Below are positions 32,892 through 41,182 of a DNA stretch of 64,000 nt, piece after piece. Made by a program: the position numbers and the translations under genes. Origin of the DNA: Microbacterium sp. MM2322 (GTDB lineage Bacteria > Actinomycetota > Actinomycetes > Actinomycetales > Microbacteriaceae); NCBI RefSeq assembly GCF_964186585.1, contig NZ_OZ075067.1, positions 682,001 through 746,000 of the forward strand, read 5' to 3'. Every line of letters begins with the position of its first letter. Positions within the stretch are counted from its first letter, which is position 1. The notes beneath the pieces are model-generated. The model saw nothing but the letters and a program-made list of their open reading frames with translations, had not been told where the DNA came from and ran no database searches.

Positions 32892-33139
32892 CGGTTCTCC
32901 CGGATCGTGAGGATGCCGGGGGTCTCCGGAGTCTGGGGGGCCGCCGACAACACACGCATCGCACTGACGAGGTCCGCGAACGTCCCGACGGCGGCGGAGC
33001 GCATGTCGAAGGCAGTGTACCGGCCGTCCCGGCGCCGCTCGATGTAGCCGAGGAAGTTGCCGTTGCGGCTGCCGACATGGAAGCCGTCCTCGACGCGCGA
33101 CCACACGGTCCCGGGGGCGTGACGTTGACTCTGGGGCAC
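32888..33139 (-). CDS. small protein of unknown function, coupled to the BLUF gene
   Basis: An 83-residue soluble protein from a GTG start with AGTGAGGAT about eight bases before it. It contains a beta-rich GFHVGSRNGNFLGYIERRRDGRYTAFDMRS stretch (split here: GFHVGSRNG, NFLGYIERR, RYTAFDMRS) and an Ala-rich helix. The family is not recognised. The stop overlaps the BLUF start (ATGA). A 36-base hairpin whose 3' arm reaches the ribosome site lies directly upstream. It may be an output partner of the photoreceptor; that is inference from coupling only. Confidence 0.6.
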   Translation of the reverse strand: MPQSQRHAPGTVWSRVEDGFHVGSRNGNFLGYIERRRDGRYTAFDMRSAAVGTFADLVSAMRVLSAAPQTPETPGILTIRENR

Positions 33140-33147
33140 GGGGGATC

Positions 33148-33183
33148 CTCACTTACGGTGGCGCTTCCGCCACGCTAAGTGAG
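33148..33183 (-). promoter_or_regulatory. hairpin before the BLUF operon, touching its ribosome site
   Basis: Arms CTCACTTA and TAAGTGAG pair perfectly. The stem continues to 16 bp with two mismatches and a four-base loop. The 3' arm contains the GTGAG of the ribosome site of the 33139 gene. It could be an RNA switch or a protein-binding palindrome. Confidence 0.5.
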
Positions 33184-33236
33184 GGGTCGGACGCCCCGCG
33201 CGGGCTTGACAACCCCAGCGGGGTGCTGCCCCAATG

Positions 33237-33728
33237 TCAGCGGTAGTTGATGAACTGCAGGTCGACGTCGAGGTCGGCGGCCTTCAGCATCCGCTGCACT
33301 TCCTGCAGGTCGTCGCGGGACTTCGACTGCACGCGCAACTCATCGCCCTGAATCTGGGACTTGACCGACTTGGGGCCCTCGTCGCGGATCAGCTTGCTGA
33401 CCTTCTTCGCGTCCTCCGAAGAGATGCCCTCTTTCAGGGTCGTGACGATGCGGTACTCCTTGCCGGACGCCACCGGGTCGGCCGAGTCGAGACTCTTGAG
33501 CGAGATGCCCCGCTTGATCACCTTCGACTGGAACACGTCGAGCACGGCCTTCGCCCGCTCTTCGCTGTTCGCCTTGATGAGAACCGAATCCCCGCTCCAC
33601 TCGATCGAGGCGCCGGTGCCCTTGAAGTCGTACCGCTGCTCGACCTCTTTGCGAGCCTGGTTGAGGGCGTTCTCTGCCTCTTGACGATCGATCTTGCTGA
33701 CGATGTCGAATGAACTGTCGCTGGCCAT
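33237..33728 (-). CDS. YajQ-family nucleotide-binding protein (UPF0234)
   Basis: A 163-residue protein matching YajQ throughout: [92 protein letters not shown] and the [10 protein letters not shown] end. YajQ proteins bind RNA/nucleotides, and some bind cyclic di-GMP. The ATG at 33728 lies seven bases after TAACCT on the minus strand. It is divergent from the LysM gene, and a short palindrome lies between them. Confidence 0.94.
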   Translation of the reverse strand: MASDSSFDIVSKIDRQEAENALNQARKEVEQRYDFKGTGASIEWSGDSVLIKANSEERAKAVLDVFQSKVIKRGISLKSLDSADPVASGKEYRIVTTLKEGISSEDAKKVSKLIRDEGPKSVKSQIQGDELRVQSKSRDDLQEVQRMLKAADLDVDLQFINYR

Positions 33729-33745
33729 GGGTTCGAGGTTACCGT

Positions 33746-33760
33746 CGCAACATCGTTGCG
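33746..33760. promoter_or_regulatory. small palindrome between yajQ and the LysM gene
   Basis: CGCAAC-ATC-GTTGCG, arms of 6 bp, in the 64-bp divergent gap. It is upstream of the minus-strand TAACCT (33736-33741) and of the plus-strand TAGCGT (33781-33786). Confidence 0.35.
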
Positions 33761-33780
33761 CGCCCGTAACTCGCGACCGA

Positions 33781-33786
33781 TAGCGT
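33781..33786 (+). promoter_or_regulatory. -10 hexamer of the LysM gene
   Basis: TAGCGT, then CGGGGT, then the GTG at 33793; this favours 33793 over the overlapping GTG at 33791. Confidence 0.45.
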
Positions 33787-33792
33787 CGGGGT

Positions 33793-34635
33793 GTGGAGCG
33801 GCGAGAAAAAGTCCTGGTCGGAATCGCCGTGGGGGCCGTCGTCGGATTGCTTGCCCTTGCGGCGCCGGCAATCATCGGCATGATCCCGACCGACGAGGTC
33901 GTCGCCGAAGCGCCGCCGTCGTCCGCCGCTCCGGAGCCGATCGCATCGACCCCGCCACCGCGCCCGACACTCGAACCGACGCAGCCCGCTCCGGTCGAAA
34001 CCACCCCCGCGCCGCCCGAGAGCAAGTGCGACGGCGTTCCCGTGGGCAAGGACCGAGGATCGATCTCACCGGGAGCGGAGGGGGTCGTCGAGCGCTCGAA
34101 CGCGAAGGGGCTGTCCACCGTGTACCGGGTCGTGTCGAACGATTCCTACTGGGCGATCATCGAGCGGTTCTGTCTCGACAGCGACGAGTTCAACGCCGCG
34201 AACAACTTCGCCGGGGCAGACGACATCTACGAGGGCGACTTCCTCGCGATCCTCCCCGAGGGGCAGTCGACCGCCGCCGCGCTCAACGAGGCGAAGAAGG
34301 GTGGCTACCGCACCCACCAGGACTGCGACGGCATCGCCCGAATCTCTCTGGGGAAGCCGAACGCGGAGGGTCGGATCCCCGTGAGCACGACCGGCACGGT
34401 CGTCGACAGCGGCACGGGCGAGTACGCCGAAGGCCCGGTGGAGAAGGTCGATGGGAAGCCCACCTATTACACCGTGCAGCCCGGCGACACGTACCGCGGC
34501 ATCGGTGACCGATTCTGCATCGACGCCATCACGGTGCAAGCGTTCAACGAAGCGGGGGGACCGGAGCGCGTCCTGCAGCCGGGAGACCGCGTGCAGCTGC
34601 GGCCAACGAGCCGAACGATCGAGTCCAAGGGGTGA
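33793..34635 (+). CDS. LysM-like domain cell-surface protein
   Basis: A 280-residue exported protein. The N-terminus has a membrane anchor or signal (about 7-30), then a Pro/Thr/Glu-rich linker to about 78. Two LysM-like repeats follow: about 108-155 ([20 protein letters not shown]...EGDFLAILP) and about 228-275 ([19 protein letters not shown]...[10 protein letters not shown]), each with a Cys in the same place. A short Cys-bearing segment ([16 protein letters not shown]) lies between. LysM domains bind peptidoglycan; no catalytic domain is attached. Confidence 0.82.
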   Translation: MERREKVLVGIAVGAVVGLLALAAPAIIGMIPTDEVVAEAPPSSAAPEPIASTPPPRPTLEPTQPAPVETTPAPPESKCDGVPVGKDRGSISPGAEGVVERSNAKGLSTVYRVVSNDSYWAIIERFCLDSDEFNAANNFAGADDIYEGDFLAILPEGQSTAAALNEAKKGGYRTHQDCDGIARISLGKPNAEGRIPVSTTGTVVDSGTGEYAEGPVEKVDGKPTYYTVQPGDTYRGIGDRFCIDAITVQAFNEAGGPERVLQPGDRVQLRPTSRTIESKG

Positions 34636-34673
34636 CTCCCGCGCGCCCTGGGGCTGAATGCGTCGCGCGCACC

Positions 34674-34679
34674 TAACCT
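34674..34679 (+). promoter_or_regulatory. -10 hexamer of the 104-residue membrane protein gene
   Basis: TAACCT, then GACGGG, then the GTG at 34686. Confidence 0.45.
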
Positions 34680-34685
34680 GACGGG

Positions 34686-35000
34686 GTGAGCACGCCCGCA
34701 CCTCCCCATCTCGCTCAGCGTGCGTGGGGCATCGCCGCCGTCGTCATCGTCGTCCTCTCGGTCTTGCCGACGCTCCTCGTGCTGATCCTCGTGGCGACCG
34801 TCGACGAGCAGTACGCATGGCTGCTCATCGTGACCTTCGCGGTGCTCGTCGCGGGCGGATCCGCCGCGATGCTCGCCGGCCTCGTCGGGGTGGTGTTCGC
34901 CGCCATCCGCCGTCGCGGCTTCCTCTGGCCCGTGATCGGCACGGTCCTCGGTATCGGGCTGGTCGCCGTCGCGTCGCTCATCCTGGCGATCGGCGGGTGA
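34686..35000 (+). CDS. small membrane protein, unknown
   Basis: A 104-residue protein with three hydrophobic segments (about 14-37, 43-68 and 78-102) and an RRRG turn between the last two. The family is not recognised. Its GTG start is supported by TAACCT six bases upstream. It stands between the LysM and FBP-domain genes, in the same direction, each with its own promoter. Confidence 0.6.
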   Translation: MSTPAPPHLAQRAWGIAAVVIVVLSVLPTLLVLILVATVDEQYAWLLIVTFAVLVAGGSAAMLAGLVGVVFAAIRRRGFLWPVIGTVLGIGLVAVASLILAIGG

Positions 35001-35031
35001 CGTCGGCGGAGCCGCGGCATCCGTCGGTTCG

Positions 35032-35037
35032 TAGACT
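35032..35037 (+). promoter_or_regulatory. -10 hexamer of the FBP-domain gene
   Basis: TAGACT, then GGGTTG, then the ATG at 35044; this decides against the adjacent TTG at 35041 as the start. Confidence 0.5.
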
Positions 35038-35043
35038 GGGTTG

Positions 35044-35532
35044 ATGCGGCCGCTGACAGAAGATGAGTTGCGCAAAGCGCTGGTCAACGCCACGAGGGAC
35101 GAGCGGGAACGTCTCGAACTGCCCCACGACTTCCCGATCCTCGAATGGGATCACCTCGACTTCCTCGCCTGGCGCGACCCCACGACGCGCAGCCGCGGCT
35201 ACGTGATCGCCGAGCTCGCGGGCGAGCCCACGGGCATCGTGCTGCGCGCGTCGAGCGGCTCATCGCAGGGCAGCTCCGCCATGTGCAACATCTGCCACAC
35301 GTTGCAGCCCGGCAACCAGGTCGCAATGTTCACCGCACGAAGGACAGGGGATGCCGGTGACCGCGGCGACAGCGTCGGCACCTACGTGTGCGCTGATCTG
35401 ACCTGTCACGACAACGTGCGGATCGCCGGCCCCCTGGCGCCGAGCGAGGTCCGCGCGAGCGTCGATCGACGCATCGACGGCACGCGACACCGGCTGGAAT
35501 CCTTCGTCGAACGGGTGGCCACCGCCGCCTGA
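35044..35532 (+). CDS. FBP-domain (FusB-like) zinc-finger protein
   Basis: A 162-residue protein. The N-terminal half is helical and mixed (TEDELRKALVNATRDER, DHLDFLAWRDP). The C-terminal treble-clef zinc finger has MCNICHTLQPGNQV and YVCADLTCHDNVR (C-x2-C and C-x4-C). This is the FBP/FusB-type C-terminal domain, which in known members binds elongation factor G and rescues stalled ribosomes or gives fusidic acid resistance. Whether this member does so is unknown. It lies directly upstream of tRNA-Tyr. Confidence 0.85.
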   Translation: MRPLTEDELRKALVNATRDERERLELPHDFPILEWDHLDFLAWRDPTTRSRGYVIAELAGEPTGIVLRASSGSSQGSSAMCNICHTLQPGNQVAMFTARRTGDAGDRGDSVGTYVCADLTCHDNVRIAGPLAPSEVRASVDRRIDGTRHRLESFVERVATAA

Positions 35533-35564
35533 GGCCTCGGTTTTCGTCACGCCGTTCGGGAGGG

Positions 35565-35570
35565 TAAGAT
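35565..35570 (+). promoter_or_regulatory. probable -10 of tRNA-Tyr
   Basis: TAAGAT about 50 bases before the mature tRNA 5' end, in a gap with no other candidate. Confidence 0.4.
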
Positions 35571-35619
35571 AGGTGATCGCGCCTCCGGTCGACTGCACAA
35601 GCCGGTCGGGTGCGCACCT

Positions 35620-35704
35620 GGCGAGTTACCCAAGCGGCCAAAGGGATCTGACTGTAAATCAGACTGCATTGCATTCGGGGGTTCGAATCCCTCACTCGCC
35701 ACCA
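35620..35704 (+). tRNA. tRNA-Tyr (GTA)
   Basis: Acceptor GGCGAGT pairs with ACTCGCC, and CCA is encoded. The anticodon stem CTGA(CT)-GTA-(AA)TCAG gives GTA. A long variable arm is present, as expected for bacterial tRNA-Tyr. The T arm GGGGTTCGAATCCCT is standard. Confidence 0.97.
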
Positions 35705-35711
35705 CCACGAC

Positions 35712-35741
35712 AAAGAGCTGCGGAGATCTCCGCAGCTCTTT
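35712..35741 (+). terminator. terminator of tRNA-Tyr
   Basis: A perfect 30-base palindrome (AAAGAGCTGCGGAG and its complement around ATCT) begins eight bases after the tRNA and is followed by CTTGTTTCT, so it is a classic intrinsic terminator. Confidence 0.9.
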
Positions 35742-35849
35742 CTTGTTTCTCCCCGCCGCGACTTCCGCAACCCCTTGGAGATCTCTGTGCTCAGCGAGGC
35801 GGTCTGACAGGATGGGACGCGAGGGCGGGGGGAGGCCTCCGCCGAAGGG

Positions 35850-36842
35850 ATGCCGAAAATGAGCGAACCGACTACCGCCCCAAGTGGCAACAAGATCTTC
35901 CGAGCCGCCATCTGGGTCGCGATCGGTGCGCTGATCGCCGCGGCGATCGTGTGCGTCGTCTGGGTGCTCATCGGTGACTCGAACGGCATCGTGGGCCGCG
36001 CGTTCCTGACGATCCTGCTCCTCGCCGCCTTCGCGGGAGTCTCGATCCTCGAGGCATCCCTCGCCGATCGCCGCCCGGCGTGGTTCGCGCTGGCCAGCAT
36101 CGTCTCGTGGGTCATCGCGCTGATCGTCGGCGTCTTCATGGTGTGGATGCCGGAAGAGGTCGGTCAGTACGGTGTCGGCGCGGAGCGCTTCTTCAAGTAC
36201 ATCGTCATCCTGCTCGTCCTGCAGGGGGCGCTGCTCCACATCCGTCTCTACGCGAAGTCCTTCGCGCGTCACCAGACGACGTTCACGAGCGTCGTCGCAT
36301 ACGTGACGATGGGCCTCGTCGTCATCCTCGCGTTCCTGCTGATCATCCCGCTCCTGCTGAGCGAGTTCATCGAGTTCCGCGACATCTACTGGAAGGTCGT
36401 CGTGTCGGTGACGATCCTCGCGGCCGTCGGGACCGCTCTCGTTCCCCTCGTCAACGCGCTGTTCGCTCCGAAGAAGGAGCGCCCGCAGGCCGCCGCCTAC
36501 GGTGCACAGGGCTATGGTGCGCAGGCTTACGGCGCTTCCCCCCAGACCGACCCCGCTGCCGCTCTGTCGGCCGCTGTCCAGGCCTGGCCGACGTACGCCG
36601 ACGGACGCACTCCACTTCCGGTCATGCCCGACGGCAGCCCCGACTGGAACGCGTACTACACGGGCCAGCCGACCTACCCGCAGCAGCCCTACGGAGCCAC
36701 GTCGCCCGAGGCGCCGCCGGCGCCTGACGCGGGTCCTGTCGATGCACCCGCACCGCCGGTCCCGGACGCCGCCGTGCCGCCGGTGCCCCCGGTTCCTCCC
36801 CTCCCGGGTACGCCCGACGTTCCGCCGCCGCCGCGCTACTGA
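35850..36842 (+). CDS. multi-pass membrane protein with a Pro/Tyr-rich tail
   Basis: A 330-residue protein with about six membrane helices in residues 18-205 and a cytoplasmic tail (about 210-330) rich in Pro, Ala, Gly and Tyr (GAQGYGAQAYG, PVPPVPPVPPLPG). The tail is probably disordered and might bind SH3-like or scaffold partners. The family is not recognised. The start may be ATG 35850 or 35859 (MSEPTTAPSG); both have GGG-type ribosome sites. It is convergent with the CrtI-like gene, three bases away. Confidence 0.65.
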   Translation: MPKMSEPTTAPSGNKIFRAAIWVAIGALIAAAIVCVVWVLIGDSNGIVGRAFLTILLLAAFAGVSILEASLADRRPAWFALASIVSWVIALIVGVFMVWMPEEVGQYGVGAERFFKYIVILLVLQGALLHIRLYAKSFARHQTTFTSVVAYVTMGLVVILAFLLIIPLLLSEFIEFRDIYWKVVVSVTILAAVGTALVPLVNALFAPKKERPQAAAYGAQGYGAQAYGASPQTDPAAALSAAVQAWPTYADGRTPLPVMPDGSPDWNAYYTGQPTYPQQPYGATSPEAPPAPDAGPVDAPAPPVPDAAVPPVPPVPPLPGTPDVPPPPRY

Positions 36843-36845
36843 CCG

Positions 36846-38420
36846 TCAGCCGGTCCGGCCCGAAAGGATCTCCCATGCCGCCATCGCGGCGTTGTGGCCA
36901 CCGATCCCGCTGACCGCTCCGCCCCGGCGTGCGCTCGATCCGCACAGCAGCACACCCTCGACACCGCTCGAGACTCCCCACCGTTCGGCGGGCGTCTCGA
37001 GCGGTTCGTCGTTGGTCGCCCAGGGCCAGGCCAGGTCGCCGTGGAAGATGTCGCCGCCGACCATGCCGAGGTCGCGTTCGAGGTCACCGGTCGTGCGCGC
37101 CTCGACGCAAGGCGACCCGTCCGGGGCACGGTAGAGGACATCGGCGATCGGCTCGGCGAGCACCGAATCCAGCGATCGTTCCGCGGCCGCCCACAGCGCG
37201 GCGCGATCCGCGGTGCCGTCGGCCACCAGGCGGTGCGGCACCTGCAGGCCGAACAGAGTCAGAGTCTGCGCTCCCGACGCCCGCAGCTCCGGACCCAGGA
37301 TCGACGGGTCCGTCAGCGAGTGGCAGTAGATCTCCGCGGGCAGTGGATCCGGGATGCCGCCGGCCACTGCGCGGTAATACGCGGCATCCACCTGCGACAG
37401 CGTCTCGTTGATGTGGAACGTGCCCGCGAAGGCCGCCCGCGGGTCGACCTCCGTGTCGCGGAGGCGCGGCAGTCGAGCGAGCAGCATGTTGACCTTGATC
37501 TGCGCCCCCTCCGGCGGCGGCGCGTTCGTGCCGGCCGCGCCGCCGGCTCGCAGGAGGCGGTCGAGCACCGCTGCGCCGACCCCGCTCATCACCACGCGGG
37601 CGCCGAGCCGTTCGCCCCCGGCGATCTCGACCTCGCCGTCGGGCGAGACGGAGACGACCTCCGTATCGGTGCGGATCTCGGCGCCGGCGGCGCGCGCCGC
37701 CCGCTCGAGCTCGCCGCTGACCGCGCCCATCCCGCCGACGGGGACGTCCCAGTCCCCGGTTCCGCCGCCGATCACGTGGTAGAGGAAGCAGCGGTTCTGG
37801 CGCAGCGACGCATCGTCCGACCGGGCGAATGTCCCGATGAGCCCGTCGGTGAAGGCGATGCCGCGCGCCACGTCCGTGTCGAAGGAGTCGCGCATCAACG
37901 CTCCGAGCGGCTGCCGGGTCACGGCATCCCATAGTGCGTCGTCGCCGATCGACGCGCGGACGTCCGCCTCTCGCCGCAGCGGCGCCGTCACGGTCGGGAA
38001 GAGCGTCGCACCGACCGGCGCGAGTCGTTCGTAGAACTCGGCGAACCGTGCCGCCTCGCGTCCGTCGCCCGTCGCGTGGGCGAAGCTCGCGGCGGTGGCC
38101 GCGGCATCCGCGTTGTCGATCAGGATGCCGCGGTCCGGGGCATCCGGCATCGGCGTGTACGACGAGTAGCGGCGGCGTTCGAGGCGGATGCGGAGGCCGA
38201 GGTCATCGATCACGGTGCGGGGGAGCAGGCTGACGAGGTAGGAGTAGCGCGACAGTCGGGCGTCGACACCCGGCCACGGCCGCTCCGAGACGGCGGCGCC
38301 ACCGACGTGCCCCTGGCGTTCGAGCACCGTGACGGTGCGTCCCGCACGGGCGAGGTAGGCGGCGGCGACGAGGGCGTTGTGCCCGCCGCCCACGATGACG
38401 ACGTCGCGGATCGCGCTCAT
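36846..38420 (-). CDS. FAD-dependent oxidoreductase of the phytoene-desaturase (CrtI/PYROXD2) type
   Basis: A 524-residue flavoprotein. The dinucleotide-binding motif VVIVGGGHNALVAAAYLARAG is followed by VTVLERQGHVGGAA. The C-terminus has the family's second flavin motif, GVLLCGSSARRGGAVSGIGGHNAAMAA. It resembles the PYROXD2-like branch, which is distinct from true carotenoid desaturases; no carotenoid genes are nearby, so the substrate is unknown. The ATG at 38420 lies seven bases after TAGGTT on the minus strand, sharing a 31-base gap with the divergent phosphatase. Confidence 0.88.
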   Translation of the reverse strand: MSAIRDVVIVGGGHNALVAAAYLARAGRTVTVLERQGHVGGAAVSERPWPGVDARLSRYSYLVSLLPRTVIDDLGLRIRLERRRYSSYTPMPDAPDRGILIDNADAAATAASFAHATGDGREAARFAEFYERLAPVGATLFPTVTAPLRREADVRASIGDDALWDAVTRQPLGALMRDSFDTDVARGIAFTDGLIGTFARSDDASLRQNRCFLYHVIGGGTGDWDVPVGGMGAVSGELERAARAAGAEIRTDTEVVSVSPDGEVEIAGGERLGARVVMSGVGAAVLDRLLRAGGAAGTNAPPPEGAQIKVNMLLARLPRLRDTEVDPRAAFAGTFHINETLSQVDAAYYRAVAGGIPDPLPAEIYCHSLTDPSILGPELRASGAQTLTLFGLQVPHRLVADGTADRAALWAAAERSLDSVLAEPIADVLYRAPDGSPCVEARTTGDLERDLGMVGGDIFHGDLAWPWATNDEPLETPAERWGVSSGVEGVLLCGSSARRGGAVSGIGGHNAAMAAWEILSGRTG

Positions 38421-38427
38421 GGTGCTC

Positions 38428-38445
38428 AACCTAGCGGCGTACCGT
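38428..38445. promoter_or_regulatory. compact divergent promoters
   Basis: Minus strand TAGGTT (38428-38433) for the CrtI-like gene and plus strand TACCGT (38440-38445) for the phosphatase, whose ATG 38452 is six bases on. The -35 regions must lie inside the opposite genes. Confidence 0.5.
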
Positions 38446-38451
38446 GGAGGG

Positions 38452-39240
38452 ATGGATGCCGCCGCGCTCGCCGACCTCGCTCTCGACATCGCCCGGGAAG
38501 CCGGCGCGCTCGCGCTCCGACGCCGGCAGGAGGGCGTGTCGATCGCGGCGACGAAGTCCGTGATCGCCGACATCGTCACCGAAGCCGACCGCGAGGTCGA
38601 AGAGCTCATCCGCGCGCGGCTGGCCGCCGAACGCCCCGGCGACGGGTTCCTCGGCGAGGAGTCGGGCGCCGAGCGCGGGACCGCCGACGTGACCTGGGTC
38701 GTCGACCCGATCGATGGCACGGTGAACTACGCCTATGGGATGCCGCACTACGCCGTCAGCATCGCGGCGGTCACCGGCGAACCCACGCCCCCGACGTGGA
38801 CCGCTCTCGCCGGTGTGGTCCACAACCCGGCGGTCGGCGAGACGTTCCACGCGATCCGCGGCGGCGGCGCCTGGCTGGGAGAGCACCGCCTGGCCGTCTC
38901 GGGTGTCGGCGCGGCGGGTGGGCTCGTCGCCACGGGGTTCGGGTACGACCCGAAGCACCACGAAGAGGACCTCGCTCGCGTCGCGGCGGTCATGCCGATG
39001 CTCCGCGATCTGCGCCGCGCGGGGGCGGCGTCGCTCGACCTCGCCTACGTGGCCGCGGGGCGTCTCGACGGCTACTTCGAGCGCGGCCTGCACCCGTGGG
39101 ACCACGCGGCCGGCGCGCTGCTCGTGACCGAAGCGGGCGGCATGATCACGGGGTCGCCCGACGGGTTCCCGGGGCGGGACATGACCATCGCGGCCGGCCC
39201 GGAGCTGTTCGCGCGGCTGACCGCGACGATCGGGTTGTGA
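38452..39240 (+). CDS. inositol monophosphatase family protein
   Basis: The ATG at 38452 is set by TACCGT six bases before it; 262 residues. It has the metal-binding motifs of the family: GFLGEESG, WVVDPIDGTVNYAYG, and WDHAAGALLVTEAGG near the end, with the three Asp/Glu clusters for Mg. Family members remove phosphate from inositol-1-phosphate, fructose-1,6-bisphosphate, histidinol phosphate or PAP; the specific substrate is not clear from sequence. It is transcribed away from the CrtI-like gene. Confidence 0.92.
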   Translation: MDAAALADLALDIAREAGALALRRRQEGVSIAATKSVIADIVTEADREVEELIRARLAAERPGDGFLGEESGAERGTADVTWVVDPIDGTVNYAYGMPHYAVSIAAVTGEPTPPTWTALAGVVHNPAVGETFHAIRGGGAWLGEHRLAVSGVGAAGGLVATGFGYDPKHHEEDLARVAAVMPMLRDLRRAGAASLDLAYVAAGRLDGYFERGLHPWDHAAGALLVTEAGGMITGSPDGFPGRDMTIAAGPELFARLTATIGL

Positions 39241-39312
39241 ACGGACATCCCATTCCCAGTCCCGGTCGTGTAGCGTGTTTATCTGATCGTTACTTTCGCT
39301 GCCCGAGCGAAG

Positions 39313-40740
39313 GTGTCTGTCCATGAAGCCCGCGGCCCCGCCGCCTCTATCCGAGAGCCCGCACGTTTGACTTTCGAGACCTCCCCGACTGACGCGCCCG
39401 CATCGCGTCGCGATCGGCGACCCATCGCGTCCGGCCCCGCGCCGTTGACGCGCGCGGAGCTCCGTCGCCGAGCCGCAGACGCCGCCACCGTGAGTGACGC
39501 CGAGGTCGTCGCCGCGCAGGCCGTTGCCGCCATGGGTGAGGTCATCGCGATGGTCCAGGCTGCCGAGGAGCCCGCGCTGCGTCGTCGCCGCTCCCGCGCC
39601 ACCGCATCGGTCGAGGCTCACGCCACCGAGACGCCGGCATCCGACGCTGCTCCCGCCTCGATCGCAGAGTCCGTCGTCTCCGAGGCGGCCGCAGCCGCTC
39701 TTCCGCTCCGCCGCCGGGCACGCGCACCCCGCCCCGCGGCTTCCGTCACGCCGGTTCCCGCTGCCGCTCCGGTTCGCGAGTTCCTCGGTGAGACGATCGT
39801 CCTTCCCGCCGCGGGGTCCACGCACTCCGCGGCTGACGAGAACGTCCCGACCATCGACGAGTTCGAGCTCGCGGCCAAGGCCTTCTCGTTCACCGGCGAG
39901 ACCCCGATCCAGGTGGCTCGTGCGGCTGCCGACGCGGAGGAGCGGGCGAAGCCGACGACGCGGGTGCGCATGGCCGACCAGCCGCCTCGCCCCCGGCGGG
40001 GTCGGATCGTGTTCAAGCGGCTTGCCGCGGCATCCTTCTCGGTCAGCGTGGTCGGTGTCGTCGGTCTTCTCGCCATCGGGACGACCACCCCCGTCGCTGC
40101 TGTCGGCGCATTCGGTCAGCAGGTGCGCGGCGACATAACGCTCGCGAGCACCGCGACGGACGCCGACGCTCCCGAGATCCAGGCGTACGTCGCCGGTTCG
40201 ACGGTCGCATCGGGAGATCTGGCCCGTTCCGACGAGTACGACATCGAGTCCATGGCCGATGTCGCCGCGGACTCCGGTGTGACGAAGTTCGCCGGCACCT
40301 GGGTGAACGACGCCACCGCCGAGGTGCAGTGGCCGTTCCCCGTGGGTGTGCCGATCTCGGCTCAGTTCGGGTCGAGGTCGTACATGTCGAAGTTCTCGCG
40401 CCCTCACCACGGCACGGACTTCACCCCGGGCGCCGGCGCGGAAGTTCACGCCGTCGCCGGAGGGACCGTCCGCATCGCCACCGAGGCCGGTGGTGACTAC
40501 GGCGTGACCGTCGTCCTCGACCACATCATCGACGGCAAGCTCGTCTCGACTCGTTACGGCCACATGCAGTACGGCTCGCTCCGCGTCTCGCCCGGTGAGA
40601 CGGTCAAGGCCGGCGACGTCATCGGTCGCGTCGGCAGCACGGGCAAGTCGACCGGCGCTCACCTGCACCTCGAGGTGCTGCTGGGCGGCACGACTCGGAT
40701 CGATCCGCTCCCGTGGCTGAAGGAGCACACCCAGGGCTGA
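39313..40740 (+). CDS. M23-family (LytM-like) peptidoglycan peptidase
   Basis: A protein of up to 475 residues. A long Ala/Arg-rich cytoplasmic N-terminus (to about 230) leads to one membrane helix (FSVSVVGVVGLLAIGTTTPVAAVG). An extracytoplasmic region follows, and from about 340 a LytM domain: FGSRSYMSKFSRPHHGTDFTPG with the HxxxD zinc ligands, VHAVAGGTVRIA, and HLHLEV with HxH. It probably cuts peptide cross-links during growth or division. The start is uncertain: GTG 39313 is the longest, and downstream starts would shorten the tail. Confidence 0.88.
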   Translation: MSVHEARGPAASIREPARLTFETSPTDAPASRRDRRPIASGPAPLTRAELRRRAADAATVSDAEVVAAQAVAAMGEVIAMVQAAEEPALRRRRSRATASVEAHATETPASDAAPASIAESVVSEAAAAALPLRRRARAPRPAASVTPVPAAAPVREFLGETIVLPAAGSTHSAADENVPTIDEFELAAKAFSFTGETPIQVARAAADAEERAKPTTRVRMADQPPRPRRGRIVFKRLAAASFSVSVVGVVGLLAIGTTTPVAAVGAFGQQVRGDITLASTATDADAPEIQAYVAGSTVASGDLARSDEYDIESMADVAADSGVTKFAGTWVNDATAEVQWPFPVGVPISAQFGSRSYMSKFSRPHHGTDFTPGAGAEVHAVAGGTVRIATEAGGDYGVTVVLDHIIDGKLVSTRYGHMQYGSLRVSPGETVKAGDVIGRVGSTGKSTGAHLHLEVLLGGTTRIDPLPWLKEHTQG

Positions 40741-40770
40741 CCTGGTTACAGGAGGATGCCGCGACTCTGG

Positions 40771-40776
40771 TATCCT
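40771..40776 (+). promoter_or_regulatory. -10 of the tRNA-Thr/tRNA-Met unit
   Basis: TATCCT 30 bases before tRNA-Thr. Confidence 0.45.
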
Positions 40777-40784
40777 CTTCTAGT

Positions 40785-40800
40785 TGCCCGCATGCGGGCA
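40785..40800. repeat. perfect 16-bp palindrome before tRNA-Thr
   Basis: TGCCCGCATGCGGGCA lies between the -10 hexamer and the tRNA. It may form a hairpin in the tRNA leader or bind a protein. Confidence 0.6.
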
Positions 40801-40805
40801 GCACG

Positions 40806-40877
<72 letters not shown>

Positions 40878-40901
40878 GCAGCATCCTTCAGATGCGCCAC
40901 G

Positions 40902-40975
40902 GCGGGGTAGCTCAGCTGGTCAGAGCGCACGACTCATAATCGTGAGGTCGCGGGTTCAAGCCCCGCTCCCGCTAC
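40902..40975 (+). tRNA. tRNA-Met (CAT), probably the elongator
   Basis: Acceptor GGCGGGG pairs with TCCCGCT using two G-U pairs. Anticodon stem CACGA/TCGTG encloses CTCATAA, giving CAT. The base pair at the acceptor end argues against an initiator tRNA. A lysidine-type tRNA-Ile2 also has CAT and is less likely by sequence. CCA is not encoded. Confidence 0.9.
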
Positions 40976-40978
40976 GCA

Positions 40979-41008
40979 AAACCCCTGGGCTCCACCCCGG
41001 GGGTTTTG
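40979..41008 (+). terminator. terminator of the tRNA pair
   Basis: AAAACCCC...GGGG TTTT hairpin (inner GGG/CCC with small bulges) beginning four bases after tRNA-Met and followed by GTCTTTTTC. Confidence 0.85.
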
Positions 41009-41111
41009 TCTTTTTCGGCCCCGGATCAGTCCCTCGAAACAGGCCGAGTGCAGCCAACGGTGTAGCCGATGACGCCATACGGGCACCGATGCGCAGACGT
41101 GCGCAGGCCGA

Positions 41112-41117
41112 TAGGCT
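41112..41117 (+). promoter_or_regulatory. -10 hexamer before the short ORF at 41156
   Basis: TAGGCT; transcription would start near 41124. Just upstream TGCGCA occurs twice four bases apart (41090-41095 and 41100-41105), a possible operator over the -35 region. Confidence 0.4.
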
Positions 41118-41155
41118 CGCCGGCATTGAACAGCGCGACTCGAAGGAGCGCCACC

Positions 41156-41182
41156 ATGAACGGGATCAACGGACTGCCGTGA
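41156..41182 (+). CDS. eight-residue upstream ORF (leader peptide candidate)
   Basis: ATG 41156 follows a strong ribosome site GAAGGAG (41142-41148) by seven bases. It encodes MNGINGLP and stops at TGA 41180-41182, whose last base is the A of the ATG of the membrane protein gene (TGATG). The main start has no comparable ribosome site, so translation probably reaches it by termination and restart here. Confidence 0.5.
   Translation: MNGINGLP

Noticed and set aside
33184..33236. Plus-strand promoter with TTGACA between the BLUF operon and yajQ
   Set aside because: TTGACA is present, but there is no matching -10 hexamer and the only downstream feature in that direction is the 3' end of yajQ.
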